A stretch of DNA of 64,000 nucleotides. It comes from Lineus longissimus (Eukaryota > Nemertea > Pilidiophora > Heteronemertea > Lineidae). The position numbers and the translations under genes are program-made. How positions within the stretch are numbered: the first letter of the stretch is position 1; each line of letters begins with the position of its first letter. The DNA is taken from NCBI RefSeq assembly GCF_910592395.1, contig NC_088309.1, forward strand, positions 25,670,599 to 25,734,598, read 5' to 3'. Positions 1-11,829 of the stretch are shown piece after piece. The notes beneath the pieces were generated by a model. It was not told the origin of the DNA. It ran no database searches and saw only the letters and a program-made list of their open reading frames with translations.

Positions 1-220
1 GGTAACTTGAGTGTGTAATTTTGTATCATTGTCCATGTATATCAATTTAGATAGATCGGTTTGTTTTCCGATGACATCCTAGCCCTGATGTACTTGACCA
101 TTAATGTATACAGTCACATCAGGAGATGTCACAATAACCTGCCACTCAGGATATGATAGATGTAGCCCTCCTTTAATACAACCCCAGCAAAGACATTCCA
201 TTTAGTCCCAGCTAAAACTG
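1..220 (-). pseudogene. possible decayed coding fragment, unidentified
   Basis: On the minus strand one frame from about 220 down to position 1 reads like protein (GGLHLSYPEWQVIV, then DVTVYINGQVHQG) and continues after a single TAG as DVIGKQTDLSKLIYMDN. The mix of residues is more protein-like than its surroundings. It lies inside the last visible intron of the + strand gene that ends at 1010. No family is recognised. It may be an old transposon or gene remnant, or chance. Confidence 0.22.
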
Positions 221-862
221 TGTCTTACCCAAGATCACACATATTCACAATATTTTTGACATTTTTCAAGGTGTAACTTGTGATTGTAATGCTCTTGTTG
301 TGCTTTTACATGTTTGTTGAAAACCTCTTGAACCTGCCTTTGTGCTGTAAGAGTAATATTACGCATGTGTGTATTGACTATTGTGAAAAAGCAATTGAAC
401 TCTCCTTCTTTTGTCTGATGCCTTGTTAGCTTGTAAGGCACTACATGACACTGTGGTGTCTGCATGCCATATTTGTTGGGCTTTCCTCAATAGGAGTCTA
501 TGTAGCAGCATTCTCAGTCCTTTAGTTCTATGGGCCGTAGCTACTGTTGGTGATTGTGTGGTGTGGAATGGAGGAGTACCAGTACATTGTATATTGCTTG
601 TTGTCTTAACAGCAGAAAATCCTTGCTCATTCTCGTTCAAGAGTGACTTGAGTTTCAAAGCTGGCCAATTGAACTGAAGTGGAACCTGCCTTGGTCTTGT
701 GGGCACCTATCGATTTTGGTCAGCTCTGTTCTGGTAGCAAATTAAGTTTTAGATATTACCTCTGTACCAGTACAGGTAATTAGGCCACCTACCCAAATAT
801 GAGATGTTACTTCATAACAGGTTTTGCACAAACCTTATGGTCACATCCTTGCTGTTTTTCAG

Positions 863-1010
863 AGAGAAGGCTTTGTATGATTATCAAGTAAAGAGGGATG
901 AATATCAGAGGAGACGGGAGGAGAGGAGAAAGTTACAGCAGGCCTCAGTAGAGGAAAAAGATGATAAGCTGAGGGCTCGGCAAAGGAGCCGAATGTGCTC
1001 AGTGATGTAG
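863..1010 (+). CDS. last coding exon of an unidentified charged protein ending in a CaaX box
   Basis: A terminal exon follows a good acceptor (pyrimidine tract and cag ending at 862) and runs to TAG at 1008-1010. It enters in phase 2 and encodes 48 residues, starting EKALYDYQVKRDEYQRRR. The segment is rich in Arg, Lys and Glu and should form a long helix or coiled coil. The last four residues are CSVM after a basic stretch (ARQRSRM), which fits a CaaX prenylation signal; Met at the last position is typical of farnesylation. No upstream exon of this gene is seen in positions 1-862. The parent protein is not recognised. That it is a real exon rests on the acceptor, the charged reading frame and a long 3'UTR with a polyadenylation signal. 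Confidence 0.55.
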
Positions 1011-1850
1011 TCTGAGCTCAGGCAAAGGAAGGGAATAAGTTAAAACCCTGGGGGCCGCTCTCAATCACAGGTGTCTGTTGATCGAAGCCCTATCAAGGAA
1101 ACTCTTCATGTCGTTATCTGGAGGGAACATATACCATCCTGGGGTAGAGACTTGATGTACAATTGATTTTGTGTAAAGATGTAAAGATGTATATAATCAT
1201 GTAAAAGATATTTTGTTACTATAATACTGCTATGTGAATTGAATTTGATGAGCAGTTTTGTGGAAGATAATATACTGGATGACTTTTACTTATTAGGAAA
1301 CATTACCAATTATTTTAAACAAGTATTCATATTTAGGTTTATGAAGGATTATTTTGTAAAGTTTTTTTGGAGTGTACATATGATATGGTCAAAATTATAC
1401 AATTTGTTGTTTGTTTTACTTAATGAACCGTCCAAAACCTTGTTGAGCTTGTTGTTGTGGTTTAAGTTAACATGTGATCATTGCAAATTTAGTCATAATC
1501 AGAAGGAAGCCATGCCTATCGAGCATAATAATCACAAAATCAGAAGTGAGGTAATGTTTGTGCGGAAAGCTAGTTCCTGATTCTCGGTTCCGATTATATA
1601 GCCTATCATTAAAACGGTGTTCATACAATCTTTCTAACTTTTGTAGATATAATAAGATTTATGAACTGCCAAAAGCAAGGACTCAACCGATTCCTCCACT
1701 GAGGGATGCCTATTTAGTCAAGATATCGGGTAGTCAAATAGGAGAGTATACTGTCAGGCCTATGCTGAATAACTATTTATCATCATGTGTCAACCAAAAC
1801 ATTCCAAACTCTGTGATCATTTTGTCTAAGTCAGACTTGCCACTTATAAC

Positions 1851-2032
1851 TACAGTAGAACCTCTCTTAGCGGACACCTCTCTTATAAGGTCAACCTCTC
1901 TATTAAGGACACTAGTTTTGGTCCCAAATTGGTTATTTCCATTCAATTTGACCTCTCTTATCAGGACACCTCTCTATTAAGGACAGCATTTGTCAGTCCC
2001 GAGGGTGTCCTTAATAGAGAGGTTCTACTGTA
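1851..2032. mobile_element. palindromic MITE with pogo/Tc1-like ends (complete copy)
   Basis: The 182-bp unit begins tacagtagaacctctct and ends with its exact reverse complement. The inside is made of degenerate inverted copies of acctctctattaaggaca. Related copies lie at 4532-4557 (one end only), 59941-60116 and 63007-63100. Ends of the form TA-CAGT...ACTG-TA fit a non-autonomous pogo/Tc1-mariner element with TA target sites. That class is inferred from the ends only. Confidence 0.7.
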
Positions 2033-2285
2033 CTTTGTATCTATATCTATGGGGACAAAATCCTAATGGTGTGCCTTTCTTTATCGATGCAGGACCAGTA
2101 TCTCTGTTTAGAATAGATCTAGCACCAAGTCATTTTGGATCATTTCAATATGAGTCTAGTTATTTCTGTGTAGCTCCTTCTTCAAAGTTTTTTCAAAACA
2201 TTGAAATCCTGTGATAGAAATACAATGTATTATTTTGCGAGAAAAACAAAATTGTAAGAAATATCAGTAGTGATCTGTAATGAAT

Positions 2286-2291
2286 AATAAA
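2286..2291 (+). terminator. polyadenylation signal of the CaaX gene
   Basis: AATAAA, part of gaataataaagag, lies about 1.28 kb after the stop at 1010. It is the first canonical signal noticed downstream. Confidence 0.4.
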
Positions 2292-2342
2292 GAGAGCGTT
2301 ATCATGATAATATTATATCTGTCTTGCTGTCTGTCTTCTGCC

Positions 2343-2366
2343 TTGACGTGCTGCTAAGCACGTCAA
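2343..2366. repeat. short perfect hairpin
   Basis: TTGACGTGC and GCACGTCAA form a 9-bp stem around a 6-nt loop, just past the polyadenylation signal of the + strand gene. It may be the end of a decayed repeat. Confidence 0.35.
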
Positions 2367-2764
2367 AGGGATGCTTGCAAGAACCCAGTTACCAGCCCTT
2401 TCTTCATATTTGGAGTTGTTGACACCATCCTTCATCAGACTGACCTCTCCCAACAGAAATCAGAAGCATTGCTCGAGGTGGCACCAGTCTTGAAATATTG
2501 AACATGGCCTCCAACGGATTAGGCCAAAACAGTTTTGTTGAGAACCAAATAGCCAAGGACCTGGTACAATGCTTCATGCATTTGGATTACATCATTGCTG
2601 CTATTTGATTAGAGGGAGTGTAACTCCGACACTGGATGTACCAGCAGTGCTCCTGTCAGTGGGTGTCCTTTAAAACTGTGGACACTATCGTGGACAAAGT
2701 CACAATCGCTCTAATCTCATAGGCTTCTGTCACTGGTGTTGGTCCCACTTCATAGAAAATACTA

Positions 2765-2850
2765 GGGGAGCACAGTGGCAGAGTACTGGCGAGTGTTACG
2801 AGTACTGGACTCCTGATTGACAGCATGTGGGTTAGAATCTCTTCTGTGAC
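2765..2850 (+). mobile_element. possible tRNA-derived SINE head
   Basis: gagcacagtgg at about 2768-2778 resembles a pol III A box, and ggttagaatct at about 2831-2841 resembles a B box (GGTTCGANNCC) with two differences. The spacing of about 60 bp is tRNA-like. There is no clean tRNA fold, so a SINE head or relic is more likely than a tRNA gene. The whole stretch 2300-4115 holds no supported gene. Confidence 0.3.
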
Positions 2851-4115
2851 ATTAAGGTATTTTCTTTTGAGTTTGAAGGTTAAGCGACAGCTTAGAAACT
2901 GCTCCTGAACATTACCAAGAAGACACTGGTCTGGGATGACGCACTGCTTTGAGTAAGGACCTGTCCATGGGTAGGCTTCACATAAGAAATCAAACGTTTT
3001 ATTTAACTTTGTATTCAGGAGGACTCTGGCAGGGCAGAAGTTTCTTTTATCTACCAAAATGACTGAATGGAAATGGATTCATGCCTACTCAATCCAAGCT
3101 CGGGTTTTGTGAGGAATTGGTAGTCCAGTAGGGCACTAACACTGTCCTGTATAGTTGCTTGACCTTGTCTAATTCCTCATGTTCCTTCATCAGTCAACAC
3201 TATTCAATCTGCCCACCAACGATGTTGAAGGATCAGGAAACGTCCAAACATCATGGATAGCTCCAAAAACAACAGATCCATATACTTGAAATAACCGATA
3301 AACAAACTTTGTAAACAAAATAATTTTATTTCTTGTGCAATATTATGATACGTCAACATGATAACAATGTCGGTCCATTAAAATTGATAAAATCAACATA
3401 AAATAATGTACAAATAATTTCATAGAATAAAATGTATCTTTGCTTGGTCATGTAATTTCAGTAATATTTTGTTTAATCCAACCAAAAGATTTAGCTACCA
3501 ATAACATTACCAGTTAGTACATTACAATAGGTTCATGGAGATAATATACTCAGATCAGATAGACTTACTGCCTATTTCTCTAACCTTTCTTAACTTTGTA
3601 ACAGTGAAAATATGAGTTTCGTGAACTTGATCTAGTGTACAAATTGACCCTGCCAAATGAAGATGATACAATAAAATATCAAAATCTCATTCAATAAAAC
3701 ATGAAAAAAATAACTCTCTATATAATGTGGTTTTCGTAACTAATAAGTAGCTACAACTCTGATGTGAGATTCATAACAAGTGAAGCGTAGACTACTTAAC
3801 TAAGTTGAAGCTTAATTTTAGGCTTAAATGAGCCGAGTTCCATGAACATTATTGACCCAATTGTCATGACTGGCTGACACCTACTGTATGTGATAACATT
3901 GTACCCTAATTTAATGCCTCAATTAAACAGCGACTGTCTGTGACATACAAGTTATGTTTCAAGACAAACATTGATAAACCAGATCTGAACAAATTGTTCT
4001 TTACAGTGTCCAATGACTGTTAAAGATTTACATTCAACAAAACAACTGTACTTATTCTTGGTATACATATGACAAATAATCAGCAAATAAGATAAGTTTC
4101 AAAATCATAAGAAAT

Positions 4116-4456
4116 AAGCAGTACAGGAGATAAACAGATAAACTGTACATGAGATAAACAGTACAGAAGTTAAACAGTACAGGAGATAAACAGTACAGGA
4201 GATAAACTGTACAGGAGGTAAACAGTACAGGAGGTAAACAGTACAGGAGATAAACAGTACAGGAGATAAACTGTACAGGAGATAAACTGTACAGGAGGTA
4301 AACAGTACAGGAGGTAAACAGTACAGAAGTTAAACAGTACAGGAGATAAACAGTACAGGAGGTAAACAGTACAGGAGATAAACAGTACAGAAGTTAAACA
4401 GTACAGGAGATAAACAGTACAGAAGATAAACAGTACAGAAGATAAACAGTACAGAA
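4116..4456. repeat. 16-bp minisatellite
   Basis: About 20 copies of a 16-bp unit, gagataaacagtacag, stand in tandem. Variants aagttaaacagtacag, gaggtaaacagtacag and gagataaactgtacag are interspersed. It lies in the intergenic space just past the 3' end of the TTC24-like gene. Because 16 is not a multiple of 3, the long reverse-strand reading frame through it is a repeat artefact. Confidence 0.95.
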
Positions 4457-4531
4457 ATATCCACAGCACTTGGCCAGCAGTAGTGGGCGTCATGATTCAA
4501 ATAGTTAATAGTTAATAATTCAATAGTTATG

Positions 4532-4557
4532 AGTTCGCTAAGGGAGGTTCTACTGTA
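4532..4557. mobile_element. solo end of the pogo/Tc1-like MITE family
   Basis: gctaagggaggttctactgta matches the right end of the element at 1851-2032. No partner left end is seen nearby, so this is a truncated copy. It lies only about 30 bp beyond the TTC24-like stop codon. Confidence 0.5.
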
Positions 4558-4562
4558 GCTAA

Positions 4563-4568
4563 TTTATT
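4563..4568 (-). terminator. polyadenylation signal of the TTC24-like gene
   Basis: tttatt on the + strand reads AATAAA on the minus strand, only about 20 nt beyond the stop at 4588. This implies a very short 3'UTR. Confidence 0.55.
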
Positions 4569-4587
4569 GTCCTGAGCTCTTTTGAGA

Positions 4588-7500
4588 TCACATGAGGGTG
4601 CAGACAATACTTTTCTTTCTTCTTGGGGTCTGAACAGCTTTGTCCAAGAATCTCGAAGTCTGCTGGTCTGATCTGAAAAGTACCACAAAAGATTGATCAA
4701 CAAAGTAAAAACTGTCGATTACAAGATTCAAAATGAATTGTAAAGTTTTTAGCAATAGACCAGTCGAAAAGAGCTGAAAAAGTATTGAATGGTCACACAG
4801 GTACTGCTGGCAAACCATGCTGCAAGTGTACTTACTCTTCAGTATTTCCCGTCTCAGTTTCCATAGCAACCCCAGGTTTTGTTGAATCAACCACATCAGT
4901 CGACTTCCCACAAATTTCTTTCTTACTTTTCCTTTGAGGCAAAGCTCTTCCTGGTTTACCGTTCTTCTCTTTTACCTGGGTCAGACTACTGCCAGCAATA
5001 GTGTCACTTTCTATTGCCTCCGTATTGGGGGCGCTTTGGTCAGCTTGAGCAGACGATGCAATCACAACCTCTTCTTTGACTTCATTCGAATCGTCGTCAG
5101 AGTCGGAGTTCGTACATTGAGAGAGATCCAAGAGCAGCTCACTCTTCTGCACTGCAGCACCTTCAGGGTTAATGACCTCCTCAAAGACACCCGAATCCCC
5201 AGACTTATTCATTGATCCTTTCTGCTTCTTTCTCGCGCCATTCTTAGAAACTTTCCTCTTCTTTTTAGCACGTCGTTTCCTGCCAGCACCATCTGCACCA
5301 TCTATCTCAATTTCTTTAAAAGCACGAAGAAACCCATCATTCTCGATCTGAGATTTCAACTCTGCCTCTTCTCTCCTCAACAGCTTTTTGCTCCTTGAAG
5401 GCTGCCCTTGGGTCTGTTTTGGCACCGGTTTATATTTACGCGACTTTCCAAACTTGGCCTTCTTCTCAACTAAGTCCACTGTCACTTGACCTTGCGAGGC
5501 AATCATTGACAGACGATCTGCATGTTCTGGTTCTACTTTTTCATCCTCTTTTTGATAATAATAGTCTGCCGAGTCCTCAGATTCAGAATCACACTGAGGC
5601 AAACCCTGGTCAGCCGATTTCCTCAAGAGGCTTTGCCTAAGACGGCGGGACTTGGAGACGTACTCGTTCCCTAGAAAATGAAATTCAAGTGAAAAAAATA
5701 TTTCATAAGTTCAAAATTCTGAAAAAAAATTTTCAAAGCCAAAAATTTTTTGGGCCTGATGATGTTTTCTTCATTTTGAGCAGAAAAAAAAGTGAAAAAA
5801 ATATTTTGACTTGAATTTTTTTTTCATCTGTAGCATGATAAATGGTCGCCGACCGGGGTTCCACTGTATATGCTAATTACTTACTCGTAGTGGCTCTGAA
5901 ACTTTTTGGCCTGGATGAAAGTAACTTGCTGACAACTTCAACAGCACTCCTTCCTTTTGGTATATTGGAGAGATTCTCAGATTTGGTCTTCCTCAGCCCT
6001 GTTAACGTCTGCTTCTTTGCAAGTCTGAAATTCAAGCATAAGAGCCTGACTTAACTCTAAAATGGCTTTTGTGGATGAATTACATTCAAAGATGTATTGG
6101 TGATTTACTTCTGGGTAGATGATTGCACAGCATGTCTAACTTTTCATTTGCTAATTTCTCATTTGAAATGGGCCGACTTTTTGCCATGTTTGCCTCTCTG
6201 CCAAGTAGTCACTCTTGATGGATATAATCCCACAAAACCACTCACTGTTGTTCCTTATATCGCCTCAACATTGTATCTGTTTGATACATGTCTTCGGTTT
6301 CAAGACCCTCCGATGACATTTCGGAGAAGACACTATCAGTCTCAGAACCTTCATACACTGTGTCAATCAGGTTGCTGCTAGTTCTGAAAACAAGTATAGT
6401 ATTTGAGTGATTAAAAGCATTAATCAGGAGTTAGAAATTGGTTACTACACACCTCTCATTCTCAGTGTCGGATTTGAATAGGGGACATTTTTCTCAATGG
6501 ACAGTTTTCTATTTGACGAATAGATTATGGTGACGCATATTGAAATTAAAAGAAGAGAAACCCAAACTTACTTTGAATGCTCCAGTTCTTGGACAGTCTC
6601 TTTATCCTTTTCCTTCTCTTCATCAAAGAACTTCCCCGTCCTTTGATATGACTCAGACTGAAAGATGAAACAGACGCAGTCAGAGAATTTTCTCTTTTAG
6701 AAGAGGTGATAAGTTAGCCCAAACATAGAATGTTATGCCCAGAGCCCGGTTGTTCAACCGGGCCCAGTATTGGCATCCCAGAGAAATTGACTTTGAACTT
6801 ACAAAGTTGACAGACATTGATGCATTGATGACAGGTGGAGGCGGGACAGATCGGACGGCGTACAGATCCTTATATTTCACCGAGTCGCTATACTTGGACA
6901 GGAGGCGATGATGAGCTGGATAGTTTTCTTCAGATGCTGCCAGAATCTTGACGGACTCTCTGAAGTGACCGATGGCGTCGTCTACTTGGCCTTTATTAAA
7001 GGCGACAGTACCGAGGCCTTCTAAGGACTGCCACTGGTTGTGTGAATCGCCTGGAAAATGAACAAAAACTGGCGTGAGTATTCAACAACTTGCAGGGATA
7101 AAAGTTGTAGGTCAATACCAATAAATCTTGGTCATACATCAAAAATTATTATCAGAAGTTATTACCAGAAGTCACTGAATGTAATTTAATTTGGACGGTG
7201 TACAGCTCAGCAGCCAGCCAAGGAAAATCCAGGGAATACCTGAAGCTGAAATTAGGGTTAGTTCCGGGGACATTCATTTTCTTTCAGAAATACATAGAGT
7301 GGATGGAAACGCGATGATTCTGTCTTTCAAAATATAATGTTAGTGGTTAAAACGTTTGGGAAAGTAAATCAATGTAAAAAGATGATCATTTTAATGAACA
7401 CTGAACATCCTAACATGACACAAATAACTGAGACCTGTGAGTCTAGATGTAGCAAAAGATATTCATATAAGACAACGACAAATAATGGTTATGACGAGGC

Positions 7501-9480
7501 GTTATGTTCAACACAATACACTGTTATCAGGATATCTGCAGTTCACACAAACAAAGTAAAATGGTCTGAGTTAGACAATGTTTAGGTCAAATAGCAACAG
7601 AAATGTTAGTGACATCCAACAGTTGTCCAGTGATCTCTCAGATGAACATATATGCCTACCTGTGTGCAACTGTATCTACGTTTCCAATTGAAAGAAATAT
7701 ACAATGTTTAAGTCAGCTTACTGAATTCTAGACAAACTACTTTGAGACATTGATACAAGAGAGCTGCAATGGCCTATTGGTTATTGCCTCCACCTATTAA
7801 CAAGCCGCAAGTCCTCAGTTGGAATTCCGGGACATTTAGACAGCCGTCGGATGCGACAGTATTAAGCCGTGGTTTGTAGTCTCTGGTATCGAGTGGAAGG
7901 TAACTAATAGAGGACTCACACTTCTATGTGCACAGGCCAAAAGGCTCACACCTTTGACCCTAAATATGGACTGCCTATCGACAGCAAGAGATGACAGATG
8001 TCATAAAAATCTATAGAAAATAAAACTACTGGTATCTATCTAAAAAGGTTTTCAAACTACCTTGCAAAGAAAAACTGAAATCTATAAGCATGTCTATACA
8101 CAAATGTCACTAAAAGTATTCAAATGCTGAAATATAACAAAGATGTATAGCCAATTCTACCCACCTGTTTGGATAGAGGCCCTCAAGGCATGCATATGAG
8201 CTTCCTCTGCACCATTAAGATCTCCAAGGTTGATGAATGCAAATGCTAGGTTGTTGAAACATTGAGCCTGGCCACTCTGATCGAAATGGCAACCTGGAAA
8301 ATGAATCAAGTCATGGAAGTTGAAATTGTGTCTTCAGTTAATATTGAGGTATCCAAAATGTACTTTTCAAACTTGATATCATAGTGGGTGAAAACTTACT
8401 ATAACTTTCCAGAGCTTGTTCATGAAATCCTACAGCTCTTTGATAGTCGCCTAGTGCATTATAACAGGCACCAAGATTTTGAATCACTGCAGCTTCCTTC
8501 TTCCCTCGCGGCTCAACTGTTCTCACTAATGGCAAAGCAAGCTCAAAGCAACAGCAGCCTTTAGAGTACTCCTTGCAATGCACATAGATCAACCCTAAGT
8601 CATGGTAGATTTCTCCTGAAAATGAGAAGTAAAAATAGTAACAACAGTTGTTTTAAACATTTTTTTAAGCACTCACATGTTTCTATCACAATCTGACAAT
8701 GTTAAGCCAGCATGAACATTTTAAATGACTTCAATTGAGAAGAAAACTCTTTAAAAAACTGAAATCTATCATGCATAGAACTTTACCCTCACTAGTAGCT
8801 TTTTGCCGATAACGTTCTAAGCTCATGCTCTCACCTTTGTTGAGACTGTCCTCCAACTGGCCACAGTATGTAAAGCACTCATCGGTGTAATGCAAGGCCT
8901 CCAGGTACTTGTCTAGTACGGCAAGTTGAGAGCTGAGCTCACACAGCACAGGAATTCTCTCCCTGAAACCCTCTTCTAATTCCTCCTGGAGTTTGGTCAC
9001 GATCTTCAGACGACTGACAGCCTGAGAATGGCTACCAATCTTTCCATAACAGAACCCTAGTTTCCTAGCAACAGTGAGAATCTTCCGGGAAGTAGGCACA
9101 TCTCTTCTTCCCACCTCATACGCCTCAAGGGCGAGTTCGAAATATTTTATCGTCTCATCCATATTGTCCATGGTTTCATAACCAAGCCCGAAATTGTAGT
9201 AAACATCTCCTTTAGGTTTTTCTTCTGGTTGTTTGCAAGGAGGCACAGCAGTTGAAAGTAGTTCCAACCCCTCCCTTGGTTTCTTGGCAGCAACATAAGC
9301 AGCTCCCAAATTGAAGGCACAGAGTTGCTCAGTATTCACATCATTGAGGTACACTGAATGTCGGTGAGCATTTTTGAAGGCCTCTATGGCAGTGTTCAGG
9401 TGGCCACTTTGTAGCTCACAGTAACCAAGCTTTGTGAAGTCATCTATAGTTTTTGAGCTGAGGCGTCTCAATTGGGACAT
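4588..9480 (-). CDS. TTC24: TTC24-like tetratricopeptide repeat protein, nine exons, 856 aa
   Basis: Exons (transcript order): 9480-8787, 8615-8400, 8293-8165, 7050-6803, 6657-6572, 6383-6246, 6024-5885, 5670-4836, 4672-4588. All junctions show GT-AG consensus, the phases agree, and the sum is 2571 nt. The ATG at 9480 has an in-frame stop upstream. Residues 1 to about 400 are consecutive TPR units. CAFNLGAAYV, EIYHDLGLIYV and AVIQNLGACYNALGDYQ are the pattern I associate with TTC24. The tail of about 450 residues is unlike the short vertebrate tail: acidic Ser-rich patches, a Lys/Arg block near residue 690 that could be a nuclear localisation signal, then a basic end finishing in CTLM, a CaaX-like box. 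If the last intron is not spliced the protein ends EE at 4832 instead. TPR arrays bind partner proteins; the role of TTC24 is poorly known. Divergent from the glutaredoxin-like gene at 10.6 kb. Confidence 0.88.
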
Positions 9481-10614
9481 CCTTACACTTACAGAGGATT
9501 AATTAGAGGCCTGATCTCCCGAGATTGTTGTCGACTCAAGGCAATTTCAGATATGAATACAGCAGATGGTATAGGCTCCTCCAATAAGGCATTATGGCCT
9601 CACCCTCAGCTAAAAAAAGGCAATGCATTTGTCATTTGCAACATTGTATACCGTTATTTGACATTCACATTTGTGATTTATTTTGACATGTTTGACAGAC
9701 AATTTCATTCATTAAAAACGAAAATCACAATAAACATGACCCCTTATTACAACCAAAAGATACTAAAATCTCTATGATCGTTACTTTGACAAAATAAATC
9801 GAGTAATTTACACACCAAAACCTGAAAATCCAAGTGCATGAAGTGTGTTGGTGGCAACGCCACCATTTTGACGCATATCCAAGGTGTACTAAAGAACTGA
9901 GTAACCCACAATATCTAGATTAAAATTTAATTTAAAAAAGATGTTTTGAAAACAAAAAAAGAGTCTTTAACATTATTTACAATCTTGTGATACTCACTAG
10001 ATCACAAAAATGGTGAGAAAGCAATCGATTCGATGAAAAATTGCAACCAAAAATTCAAAAAGTCATAAATCTGCTGTGGTACTACTGTCATACAACTTGA
10101 CTTTGGCCATTGACTTTCCTGTTGTGTCTGTTCTAATGCACTAATTTGTCTCAGCTGCTTTTGGCTGCATCATCATCTAAGCATCGTGGATTACGGTACA
10201 TCTTCTTGTGAGTATCTAGTAATCATTGATTCGTACAAACGTTCTCTTCTCATGAGATGAACAACAACAAAGCAAAACAAGAAAATGCCCTTCTTCATGC
10301 TCCTCCCCATGCCCAGGCCATGACATCATGGTGATCATCTTGCCAAGAAATAAAAGTACAGAGCTTGAGAAGGTGCAAAAACACATGCAATAACATGTAG
10401 GCAAACATCAATCAAGTCAGACTGCTATGATGAAGTGAACTATAAGGGAGCAAAGCTGCTGCAAATTCAGAACTTTCAAAGTGGGAGAAGAGTGTTACCA
10501 TGGTAATACCTGTCCCAACAACATCCAGTTAGAAAATACCCCGTCCTCTGGTCCCTAAAGAGACCATTCACCCTTAAACTTAGCTAAGATGACTTTCGGT
10601 CATCATTCACTGCG
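9481..10614. other. divergent intergenic/promoter interval
   Basis: This separates the minus strand TTC24-like start from the + strand glutaredoxin-like gene. The 5' ends of both genes must lie here. I see no TATA box, CpG-rich patch or coding exon that can be defended. Small frames, such as one on the minus strand at 10216-10404, have no recognisable content. Confidence 0.3.
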
Positions 10615-10656
10615 ATGTTAAAATTTTATTCTATATTCCAGGCAGCTTTTGCGTTC

Positions 10657-11541
10657 ATGATGATTAAAATAGTACAACTGGGTAAACAGGCCTTGCCGGC
10701 AAGTACCATGCTCCAAAAGACTCACGTGTGGCAGTCTATGAATAAGACAAGTTTGAGGTTGTTCCAGAACTCGGCCATCGTTCTCAGTCAACAAAAGTTG
10801 CCAACATTGACACTTTACACAAAAGAAGTGTGTCCACTTTGTGATGATGCCAAGGAACTGCTGGAACGTTACAAACATAGAGTAAGTCGCCTAGTTTGAT
10901 GTTTGCCAGTTTTCAACAATCTCAAACAAAGCGATATTGCTTGTTTTTTTCAGTTGTTTTGATTCCTAGCAGAAAAACATGTCAAATATGGTTTAAAATT
11001 GGTCTGTGTCTCTTTGGACAGATGCTGCAACTGGTGGGTTATCTAGGCCTAGGGATTGCCTTCCACTAAACATCTTAGAGTAAGTATAAATTATGCACAA
11101 TAACTGCCTCCTCTGTAGTTTAGTAACTAGGGTAAATGTTAGTGGTCTTTTCTCTGAACCATCAGTTTAATGGGGTATGATTTTGGTTCTTATTTTCAGG
11201 TCTAAACAAAGCATTGAAAAACTGTCAGGTTGAATTATACAAAACTGGGTGACCAAGCTAGGCGTAGTTCACAGAGAGAGTATAGCAAATACATGTTCAT
11301 TGTCAAGTTATCACAAGAAATATCCTTTAAATTTGTTTTTCATTTTCTGTCTTTTCAGTTCAAATTTAAAGAGGTCGACATCACTGCGCCAGAAAACAAG
11401 AAATGGATGAAGTACAAATATGACATTCCTGTGTTTCACTTCAATGGGGAATTCTTGATGAAGCATAGAGTAGATACAGCCAAGTTAGAGAATGCACTCA
11501 ATGACTTTGAGATAGGGGAAGACAAGGGTACATGGAAATGA
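10657..11541 (+). CDS. glutaredoxin-like protein of the C5orf63/DUF836 family, two exons, 135 aa
   Basis: Exons 10657-10881 and 11359-11541 (408 nt) join in phase 0. The core TLYTKEVCPLCDDAKELLE has the thioredoxin-fold strand and a CPLC active-site motif. The second exon gives FKEVDIT, then DIPVFHFNGEFLMKHRV with the cis-proline (IPV) of glutaredoxins. This is the signature of human C5orf63 and yeast YDR286C-type proteins, which are small thiol-fold proteins of unclear redox role. About 45 residues precede the fold. They are rich in Lys, Arg, Ser, Thr and Gln with almost no acid, as in a mitochondrial presequence. A start at 10615 is in frame, but tattccag at 10634-10641 looks like an acceptor, so 10657 (or 10660) is preferred and a non-coding first exon is likely upstream. 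Confidence 0.85.
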
Positions 11542-11811
11542 CAATGAAAGAGATCGAAAACCGTATCTGGAAAGCTGTCAAGTGATCCTCGGCTATTTGT
11601 GAGAAATGTGGAGAGTGGCAATGTTAAAATGGTTCCTTAAATTCTCTTGAATAGATTTTTGAGGAGAGCAACAAGTAATTTTATGATATTTATATTTATG
11701 ATCATGTTCTTTGAAGGAATGGTAGGACTCTCCGAGTCTGCACTGAGGGTAGGCTGTGAGAACTTTGATTCAGCATTTACACTGCTTAGTTTAGAGCTTG
11801 AAATTGAACCA

Positions 11812-11817
11812 AATAAA
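11812..11817 (+). terminator. polyadenylation signal of the glutaredoxin-like gene
   Basis: AATAAA lies 270 nt after the stop at 11541. Confidence 0.6.
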
Positions 11818-11829
11818 GTAAATCCTTTT

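Larger units (their letters stand above)
1011..2310 (+). other. 3' untranslated region of the CaaX gene
   Basis: AT-rich sequence with no convincing coding content runs from the stop at 1010 to a polyadenylation signal at 2286-2291. A MITE copy at 1851-2032 lies inside it, so the transcript would carry the hairpin-forming element. A frame open at 1239-1580 is low-complexity and hydrophobic and is taken as chance. Confidence 0.4.

Noticed and set aside
1239-1980. Overlapping + strand frames of 113 and 140 codons
   Set aside because: AT-rich 3'UTR and MITE sequence; no recognisable protein pattern.
2656-3057. 133-codon minus strand frame
   Set aside because: It runs through the SINE-like head at 2765-2850 and shows no family pattern.
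4170-4493. 107-codon minus strand frame of CTVYLLY-type repeats
   Set aside because: Produced by the 16-bp minisatellite; a unit not divisible by three read through in all frames.
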